DNA from: Pseudomonadota bacterium
Lineage (GTDB): Bacteria; Chloroflexota; UBA6077; JAJPHF01
NCBI GenBank assembly: GCA_021325365.1
Contig: JAJPHF010000139.1
Span: forward strand, 1 to 64,000
DNA: 64,000 bases
Reading direction: 5' to 3'
Below, piece after piece: positions 59,120 through 64,000 of this stretch. Position 1 is the first letter of the stretch. Every line of letters starts with the position of its first letter. The notes beneath the pieces are model-generated. The model saw only the letters and a program-made list of their open reading frames with translations, did not search any database and had not been told where the DNA came from. Both the position numbers and the translations under genes were made by a program.

Positions 59120-59944
59120 CTAGTGGGTGAGGAAGTCGATAACCACGCGCGCGAACTCGTCGGGGTGCTCGAACGCCACGAAGTGCCCGGTGTTGTCGCC
59201 CCAGATGTGGGCGCGCACGTTGGGGATGTTCCGAAGCCCGTAGAGCACGTCGTCCACGGGAATCATGCGGTCCGCATCGCCCCACACCATTAGGGTCTGG
59301 GTCGTCTTTAGCTTGTGCAGCTCGGGCACCAGGTCGCTGTTGGAAGGCATGGACATCTCTCGGCGGCTTTCCAGGTGGCCCGGCACCGTGGCCATCTTCA
59401 TCCGCGACTCGATGAAGTCGGCGGGGCGCCGCTCCTCGCGCGGGATGAACATGCCGACCATGGCCTCCATGTTCTCGCGGGTGGGGTTCTGGGCAAACGT
59501 CGCGAGCGACTTCAGGCCTTCGGTCGGCGTATGCGGCGCGCCCGGGGCGAACGCCTGGATGATGATCTTGCCTACACGGTTGGGGTAATCGATGCCGAAC
59601 CGCAGGGCGGCCGGGCTGAACGCGGACGATCCGTACACGTGTGCGCGGTCGATGCCTAGCTGGTCCATCAACCCCAGCTTCAACCGCGCGCAGAAGATAT
59701 CCATCGGCACGCCCTCGCGGCTCACGTGCTTCTGTGACTCGCCGAACCCGGGCATGTCCATCAGAATCACGCGGAAGTGCTCCGCGAGCTGGTCGAAGCA
59801 CCACCGGGTGTTGTCCCAGGCGTTCGCGCCAGGGCCACCGCCGTGCGTGCAGATGAGCGCCGGGCCGCTGCCCGCCTCGTTGTAGTGGATGTTGATCCCA
59901 TTCACGTCGATGAAGCGATCGGTCTGCTCCTTGGTGAGTGGCAT
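59120..59944 (-). CDS. Alpha/beta hydrolase, meta-cleavage-product hydrolase type
   Basis: 274 residues from the ATG at 59944. Oxyanion segment THGGGPGANAWDN matches the HGxGPGA motif of BphD/HsaD-type C-C hydrolases. The nucleophile region is HVYGSSAFSPAALRFG, with Ser107 as the expected nucleophile. The residue two after it is Phe rather than Gly, unlike the canonical GNSMGG elbow. Acid and base fit MVWGDADRMIPVDD and DNTGHFVAFEHP. The expected role is hydrolysis of the ring-fission product made by an extradiol dioxygenase. It is first in an operon with the two binding proteins and has operator site 2 upstream. Confidence 0.85.
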   Translation of the reverse strand: MPLTKEQTDRFIDVNGINIHYNEAGSGPALICTHGGGPGANAWDNTRWCFDQLAEHFRVILMDMPGFGESQKHVSREGVPMDIFCARLKLGLMDQLGIDRAHVYGSSAFSPAALRFGIDYPNRVGKIIIQAFAPGAPHTPTEGLKSLATFAQNPTRENMEAMVGMFIPREERRPADFIESRMKMATVPGHLESRREMSMPSNSDLVPELHKLKTTQTLMVWGDADRMIPVDDVLYGLRNIPNVRAHIWGDNTGHFVAFEHPDEFARVVIDFLTH

Positions 59945-60097
59945 CTGTGCTCTCTCCACTTGCTCGAATCCGGCACTAGCGCGTGAGGGGCAAGCGGTCG
60001 GGGCGCCGCGGCCCCGTGCTGCGTGGCGGCGCTGCCCGCCAGCGAACGGTCAGGCGCGAGCCCGCGGCGGGCCACAGGGGCCGGCCGGGTCAGTACG

Positions 60098-60120
60098 ATC
60101 AATTCGTTAGACGGTTGGCC
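60098..60120 (-). promoter_or_regulatory. GntR/FCD-type operator site 2
   Basis: GATCAATTCGTTAGACGGTT with core CGT-TAG-ACG at 60105-60113. It is identical to site 1 over 18 bases. It lies in the divergent gap, so it may control both the hydrolase operon and the regulator gene. Confidence 0.7.
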
Positions 60121-60248
60121 GCCGCCAATTCTACGGGGCCGCCCAGCTACCGTCAAGCAGCGCCTCGCTCAAGGGCAAACCTGGCGTTGGGACGCTGCCC
60201 CCCGCTCTGCCGAAGCCTCGCACCGCCGTTCGTCAGCCGCCGTGCTGC

Positions 60249-60254
60249 TATAAT
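60249..60254 (+). promoter_or_regulatory. Putative -10 (TATAAT) of the GntR gene
   Basis: A perfect -10 hexamer 111 bases upstream of the start codon. No good -35 at 17 bp; TTCGTC at 60229-60234 is too close. Confidence 0.4.
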
Positions 60255-60285
60255 GCAGCCGAACAGGCGCGGAGCGCGCTCGTGC

Positions 60286-60336
60286 GTCTCCTACGGCCCG
60301 CAGTCACCGCGCGCGGGCCGACGATCCGTAGGAGAC
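60286..60336 (+). promoter_or_regulatory. Stem-loop in the 5' leader of the GntR gene
   Basis: An 11-bp perfect stem GTCTCCTACGG (60286-60296) / CCGTAGGAGAC (60326-60336), with an alternative inner pairing GGCCCG/CGGGCC. It is followed by CCCCAGTTTTCC and then the ribosome binding site. It could act as an attenuator or protect the transcript. Confidence 0.45.
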
Positions 60337-60364
60337 CCCAGTTTTCCTGGAGGCCGCCCCATCT

Positions 60365-61177
60365 GTGGCCCGGGTACGACATCGCCTCAAGACCGTGCCG
60401 ACCGGCACCGCTGCCAAGCAGGTACCCCGTACACGGCGCGCCGGGCGGGGCGGCTCGTCCCAAGCTGAGACGCTCCGCCAGATCACCCTCGTCGAAATGC
60501 TTGCCGGCCGGCTCCGAGCCACCATCGTAGACGGGAATCTACCACCCGGGAGTCGACTCGGAACGAAGACCGAGCTGGCCCAACAGTATGGTGTCAGCAT
60601 GGGCACCGTCCATGCCGCCGTCCGCTTGCTCGAGGCCCAGGGGCTAGCCGAGGGGCGCCCAGGGGTCGGTGGAGGCGTGTTCGTGAGCGGCCGGGAATCG
60701 CACCTCGCGCTCGCCTCCATCCTCCTCACGCTCCACGAGAGCAGCAACCAGGCGTCAGTGCGCGACATGCTGGAGGCCCGCGCCTCGCTCGACGTGATGC
60801 TCGCGCGGCGTGCCGCCGAGGTGCGCCGCGACGAAGATCTGCCTGCGCTTCGCGCTGCCCTGGCCGAGATGGAAGCCGCGGGCCGGCAGACGCCGCAGGA
60901 GGTAGGTGAATATTTCCACCGTGTTTGGGCCCTGCACGACGTCATTGCCCAGGCCGGCCACAATGCTACGCTGCTGGCGGTGTATCGGACCATCCGTGGC
61001 TTCATTAACGCGCAGGTTCAAGAGATCGCGCCCCGACCCCATACGATCCCCGCTGTCGAGGAGAGCCTGACCGTCCACCGCGGCATCGTCGAGAGTATCG
61101 CCGCCGGCGACCCCGAGGCGGCGACCCGGTTCGCGGAGCAGCACCGCCGACGAGTGCTTCCTCAGGTCCAGCCGTAA
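60365..61177 (+). CDS. GntR-family transcriptional regulator, FCD (FadR) subfamily
   Basis: 270 residues from the GTG at 60365 (TGGAGG upstream). Basic N-terminal extension, winged helix-turn-helix at about 38-105 (LVEMLAGRLRATIVDGNLPPGSRLGTKTELAQQYGVSMGTVHAAVRLLEAQGLAEGR). The all-helical FCD ligand domain at about 120-260 has metal-ligand-type residues (YFHRVWALHDVIAQAGHN, VHRGIVESIAAGDPEAATRFAEQHRRR). Regulators of this subfamily usually repress and are released by a small organic acid. The CGT-NNN-ACG sites at 54788, 60105 and 63648 fit FCD-type operators, and it is the only DNA-binding regulator in this region. Confidence 0.92.
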   Translation: MARVRHRLKTVPTGTAAKQVPRTRRAGRGGSSQAETLRQITLVEMLAGRLRATIVDGNLPPGSRLGTKTELAQQYGVSMGTVHAAVRLLEAQGLAEGRPGVGGGVFVSGRESHLALASILLTLHESSNQASVRDMLEARASLDVMLARRAAEVRRDEDLPALRAALAEMEAAGRQTPQEVGEYFHRVWALHDVIAQAGHNATLLAVYRTIRGFINAQVQEIAPRPHTIPAVEESLTVHRGIVESIAAGDPEAATRFAEQHRRRVLPQVQP

Positions 61178-62224
61178 TCAGGCGCGGAACAGCGCGGCCA
61201 CTTTCGTCGAGTTGAACACGTACGTCTCGGCGAAGGCGAGCACCTCCGCTCTCCGCTCGGCCATCGCGCCCGCGAGACAAATCCAATTCAGGAACTCGTG
61301 CTGCCCCGCGTCCACCAGCGTGTCGAGGGTCAGATTACGCCACTCCGTGTGCCGGCCGGCCTGCAGCTCCGCGAGCCGCCTGCGGTCCGATTCCACGTCG
61401 GGGTAGAGCCCGTGGTGCTTCTTTGTCAGGAAGGCGTGCGACCACGACGAGGAGCCGATTACCGCCGCGCGCCAGGGGCTCGCCTCCAGGATGTGCGCCA
61501 CCTGCCGCCCCAGGTCGAAGCAGCGCTGTGGCGTGGGCGCGGGCGGGGCGGGGAAGCCGTCGCCGTTGGTCTCTTGCACCTCGATACGGTTCATCAGGTC
61601 GCTGCCGTAGCAGTTGACGTGGAAGGGAATCACTGGGTAGTCGAAGCCCCGCTGGTCGTAGTCCAGGAACATGATCGTGCGCATGAACGCGTGCGCCAGC
61701 GTCGGGTGGTGATGGGGCTTGTAGGCGTAGGCCACGTCGAACTGGTCGAGGATGAGCTGCCGCGCCAGGTAGCCCGCCGCCTCGCGGTGGCCGCGGACCG
61801 GCACCACCTTGTCCGTGGGCTGGTTCCACACGTTCCGCGGCGTGTTGATGACCTTGCTGGCCTGATAGGGCAGGCAGTCGAGCTTGTCGTACATGTAGAC
61901 GCAGAAGGGCGGGACGACATCCTCCTTGAAGTTCTCGTACTGGTCATCACCCCAGATCAGCACGAAGTCCGGGTTGAAAGCATCTAGCTCTGCCCGCAGC
62001 TTGCGGAAGGCTCCTACCACCAGCTCGCGGTGCGCGCGGGCCGCGGCTAGCCCCTCGTCGTCGCCCCACTCTGCGCGCATCGCCTTGGGCCAGTTGTCCA
62101 TCGCGCGCGCCTCAGCGGGGATGGAGTCGCGCTTGAGGAAGCTGCGCAGGATGTCGGCCATGTTCTCGTCAGGAAACTGGAACATGGGTGCGTGGGATAG
62201 CCCGATCCCGAGTAACTCGCCCAT
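61178..62224 (-). CDS. LigB-family class III extradiol ring-cleavage dioxygenase (copy 2)
   Basis: 348 residues from the ATG at 62224 (GAGGAGTC upstream). Paralogue of the enzyme at 53598, sharing GLSHAP, AEWGDDEG, 'DFVLIWGDDQYENFKEDVVPPFCVYMYD', 'YPVIPFHVNCYGSDL', 'SSSWSHAFLTKKHHGLYPDVESDR' and 'AGQHEFLNWICLAGAMAE'. The two copies have diverged most in the loop after the GDDQYENF block, where the substrate would be held. It is co-transcribed with the bicupin upstream (12-base gap). Its stop is immediately adjacent to the stop of the regulator gene. Confidence 0.88.
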   Translation of the reverse strand: MGELLGIGLSHAPMFQFPDENMADILRSFLKRDSIPAEARAMDNWPKAMRAEWGDDEGLAAARAHRELVVGAFRKLRAELDAFNPDFVLIWGDDQYENFKEDVVPPFCVYMYDKLDCLPYQASKVINTPRNVWNQPTDKVVPVRGHREAAGYLARQLILDQFDVAYAYKPHHHPTLAHAFMRTIMFLDYDQRGFDYPVIPFHVNCYGSDLMNRIEVQETNGDGFPAPPAPTPQRCFDLGRQVAHILEASPWRAAVIGSSSWSHAFLTKKHHGLYPDVESDRRRLAELQAGRHTEWRNLTLDTLVDAGQHEFLNWICLAGAMAERRAEVLAFAETYVFNSTKVAALFRA

Positions 62225-62236
62225 CTTGACTCCTCG

Positions 62237-63307
62237 TTAACCCCGCTGTGGCAACGGCATGAGTACCGGCTCAAGCCCCTTCGCACGGCACTCGGCGTAG
62301 AAGGTCTCGCGAATCGCCGGATCCTCCAGCTCGTACTTCAGCAGCTCGGCCATGTGGGCCTCGGCGCCGCCCTCGCCCGCGCCGTACATCGAGGTGCCCC
62401 CACGGAATGCGAGCTGGCGCAGCGGCTCGGGGTTCGGGTTCGCGTGCTGGTGATAGATCATGTTGCCCGGCGAGATGATCGAGCCGGGGCGCAGCTCAAA
62501 CCGCTCGCGCGGCCCGCCCGCCCGAAACATCAGCTCGTAGCCGCTGCCCGACAGGATCAGGATCATCGCCCCCGCCGCGTGCCGGTGCGCCTGCACGTAC
62601 GTGACGGGCGATAGCTCGTGGATGTGGCAGCCGTAGGTGCCCTCGGCCATCACGAACCGCATGTGGCGGGCGCCAGCCCCCTTCTCGTTCCACTGGTCCA
62701 GCAGGAACTCGTTCACATTCGGCACGAAGTTGGTCTCCCAGCTCCGGACGCCCCAGGAGTGCCCCGGCCGCGAGAAGTAGTCGCGGTCCTCCGTGCTGAA
62801 GCGGTCGCGGAACACCCACGGGTTGTCGAAGACGAAGTCTTCGCTGTGGTATTGGTTCAGCGCCCGCGGGGCGGTCGTGGCCGCCAGCAGGCGCGCGGGC
62901 TCGGAGCCCGAGCCGTTGAAGAAGCGATGATGCGCGTTCAGCGGAATGGCGAACAGCGCGCCGGCCGACCACTCGAAGGTGTGCGGCTCCTCGTTCGGCT
63001 GCCAGACCTGCGTGAGCCCGGTCCCGCTCAGCACGTAGACGATCTTCTCGAACAGGTGGCGCTCCGGGTTCAGCGCGCCCCCCGGCGGGATCTCGACCAC
63101 GTAGCCGTCGGTCTGCTGCTGGTTCGCCAGGTTGATGTACGCGCCGCGACCGCCTACCCGCTTCCAGTCGGCGAGCGGCAGGGCGTACACGTCCTCCACG
63201 TAGTTGCCGCGGTAGACGGGGAGGCCTTCCTTCTCCAGGAACCAGTCATAGTAGCTCTGCCGGACCGCGTTGTCGCGCCAGCTCGTCCTATTCGTCGTCT
63301 GCGCCAT
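62237..63307 (-). CDS. Bicupin (two cupin domains), possible ring-cleavage or accessory enzyme
   Basis: 356 residues from the ATG at 63307 (GGAGGTGG upstream). N-terminal cupin: DGYVVEIPPGGALNPERHLFEKIVYVLSGTG and 'GALFAIPLNAHHRFFNG'. C-terminal cupin: VTYVQAHRHAAGAMILILSGSGYELMF and 'PGSIISPGNMIYHQHANPN'. The second carries a full metal-binding set (H-x-H, E replaced by a downstream His); the first is less complete. Gentisate- or salicylate-type dioxygenases have this architecture, but many bicupins are uncharacterised. It is in one operon with LigB copy 2. Confidence 0.8.
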   Translation of the reverse strand: MAQTTNRTSWRDNAVRQSYYDWFLEKEGLPVYRGNYVEDVYALPLADWKRVGGRGAYINLANQQQTDGYVVEIPPGGALNPERHLFEKIVYVLSGTGLTQVWQPNEEPHTFEWSAGALFAIPLNAHHRFFNGSGSEPARLLAATTAPRALNQYHSEDFVFDNPWVFRDRFSTEDRDYFSRPGHSWGVRSWETNFVPNVNEFLLDQWNEKGAGARHMRFVMAEGTYGCHIHELSPVTYVQAHRHAAGAMILILSGSGYELMFRAGGPRERFELRPGSIISPGNMIYHQHANPNPEPLRQLAFRGGTSMYGAGEGGAEAHMAELLKYELEDPAIRETFYAECRAKGLEPVLMPLPQRG

Positions 63308-63411
63308 CCGTCCACCTCCCCTTGCTCCTTCGCTCGTGGTCGCGTGTGGCAGGGCGTTCACGTAGCGGGCCATCCCGGTCGCGTGGCGGAGCGCGCCCGC
63401 ACGGTGCCACC

Positions 63412-63591
63412 TCAGCCGCCGCCCAGCAGCTCTCGCAGCTTCTGCTGGGCGGCGGGTTGGATGTGGCCCTTGAACTCCCAGGTGTAGGTATCCTCGTAAC
63501 GCACCCCCGGCTTGGGTATCACGAAGCCGGGCACCCAGTCCGCGTAGTTCAGGCGGGCGACCGGGCTGGACGCGACGGGCGCGTGGCGCAT
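63412..63591 (-). pseudogene. C-terminal remnant of a third family-1 solute-binding protein
   Basis: A 59-residue reading frame with its own ATG (63591) and GAGGAG ribosome binding site. Its sequence (ADWVPGFVIPKPGVRYEDTY, TWEFKG and a final KLRELLG) aligns with the last 50 residues of the two solute-binding lipoproteins (QPGVDYFDENAWDF and similar). No signal peptide or N-terminal lobe remains. It is the first gene after operator site 3, so it looks like an internal deletion that kept the promoter and lost the body. Confidence 0.6.
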
Positions 63592-63637
63592 CGGCGCTCC
63601 TCACGAGCGTACATCGCCTCGGCTGGGGCGCGGGCCA

Positions 63638-63664
63638 AGTATCAATTCGTTATACGATTTGGCG
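63638..63664 (-). promoter_or_regulatory. GntR/FCD-type operator site 3
   Basis: ATCAATTCGTTATACGATTT (63641-63660) with core CGT-TAT-ACG at 63648-63656, the most symmetric of the three. On the minus strand GATACT (63643-63638) could be the -10. It lies 50 bases upstream of the remnant that leads the bicupin/LigB operon. Confidence 0.7.
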
Positions 63665-63698
63665 GTACGCCGTTCCAGCGGCGAGGTGACGGCGGTTA

Positions 63699-63728
63699 GC
63701 GCTCGGCGCGGCGAGTCGCGCCGAGCGC
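63699..63728 (-). terminator. 12-bp stem-loop after the aldolase gene
   Basis: GCGCTCGGCGCG (63699-63710), loop GCGAGT, complement at 63717-63728. It begins 8 bases past the minus-strand stop at 63736 and separates the aldolase gene from operator site 3. Confidence 0.65.
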
Positions 63729-63735
63729 CCGTAGG

Positions 63736-64000
63736 CTACTCGCGCGGCACGTGGTCCCAGCGTGTCAGCTTGCGCGCGTAGTAGGCGAAGATGGGTGGCA
63801 GTCGCTCGGGCGGCACGGCGTGGAGCTGCTTGATCGGCGCTTCCGCGTCGGGTGTGTAGAGGGCCTCGCTGCCGTCCTGCTCGGCGAGAAGCTGCACGCG
63901 AGCCGCATAGTCCAGCATGATCGCCGCCACGCAGGCGTTCTCCACCGTCGGGCCTCGCACCGCGATGCCGTGGTTCAGCATGAACACGCCTTGCGCGTCG
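63736..64000 (-). CDS. Class II aldolase/adducin-family protein, C-terminal part
   Basis: The gene runs off the right edge; the last 88 residues are visible. GVFMLNHGIAVRGPTVENACVAAIMLDYAARVQLLAEQDG is the HG...G-x-VEEA-type segment of the class II aldolase/adducin fold, where the visible His (NHG) is a zinc ligand. These enzymes cleave or decarboxylate hydroxy-acids; in aromatic degradation the family supplies aldolases or decarboxylases for ring-fission products. The catalytic N-terminal part is outside the window. Confidence 0.8.
   Translation of the reverse strand, partial: DAQGVFMLNHGIAVRGPTVENACVAAIMLDYAARVQLLAEQDGSEALYTPDAEAPIKQLHAVPPERLPPIFAYYARKLTRWDHVPRE

Larger units (their letters stand above)
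59945..60364. other. Divergent regulatory region, hydrolase / GntR gene
   Basis: 420 bases without a gene. It carries operator site 2 (60098-60120), a -10 candidate for the regulator (60249) and a leader stem-loop (60286-60336). Confidence 0.7.

Overview
The window is high-G+C bacterial DNA, densely coded, with strong GGAGG-type ribosome binding sites and frequent GTG/TTG starts. The gene content (Uma2-family nuclease, very large MalT-like LuxR regulator, several arylsulfatases with their maturases, orphan receiver-domain regulators, Rieske/LigB aromatic catabolism) fits a chromosomal segment of a Chloroflexota-type bacterium. That assignment is an inference from style and gene content, not from a marker gene. 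No rRNA, tRNA, CRISPR array, phage or complete insertion sequence is visible.

Layout. (1) 1-5.2 kb: end of a ComM/YifB gene, a Uma2 nuclease, a zincin remnant, a membrane-anchored RidA-like protein, a transposase remnant and a 940-residue LuxR/MalT regulator. (2) 5.3-11.1 kb, minus strand: four related secreted proteins, one with helical tandem repeats, and a secreted NHL-type beta-propeller. (3) 11.2-14.3 kb: a sulfatase divergent from a formylglycine-generating-enzyme (FGE) homologue. (4) 14.4-25.1 kb, minus strand: a long run containing five paralogous 86-92-residue peptides (helical N-terminal half, Gly/aromatic-rich tail), an ABC exporter fused to a degenerate peptidase-like domain and a cyclic-nucleotide-binding domain, a GAF protein translationally coupled to a cytosolic subtilase, a DUF1254/DUF1214 protein and small secreted proteins. 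This is the best candidate for an undescribed system: it has the architecture of a peptide maturation and export locus without a recognised modification enzyme. (5) 25.5-33.5 kb: an AT-richer orphan gene, a second FGE (with both copper cysteines), a large sulfatase, a ClC channel and a third sulfatase. (6) 33.7-40.3 kb: membrane proteins (MarC, HdeD-like, SulP and others), a methyltransferase and a secreted protein. (7) 40.5-46.6 kb: aldehyde dehydrogenase, LOG, BON-like, Nudix, zinc ribbon and an EutA-like protein. (8) 46.7-50.8 kb: four receiver-domain regulators with no complete kinase, plus two small secreted proteins. (9) 51-64 kb: an aromatic-catabolism island with a Rieske oxygenase, two LigB-type extradiol dioxygenases, a meta-cleavage-type hydrolase, a bicupin, a Pht5-like protein, three solute-binding lipoproteins, a truncated solute-binding remnant, a class II aldolase and a GntR/FCD regulator.

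How the parts work together. In region 9, three near-identical copies of a CGT-NNN-ACG operator lie upstream of the minus-strand catabolic operons, one of them in the divergent gap with the GntR gene. This suggests a local regulon. In regions 3 and 5, FGE homologues sit beside sulfatases whose active-site Cys they would convert to formylglycine; the first FGE has lost one copper-binding Cys. A G/C-block hairpin element occurs in several intergenic gaps, in the same orientation as the downstream gene in most cases.
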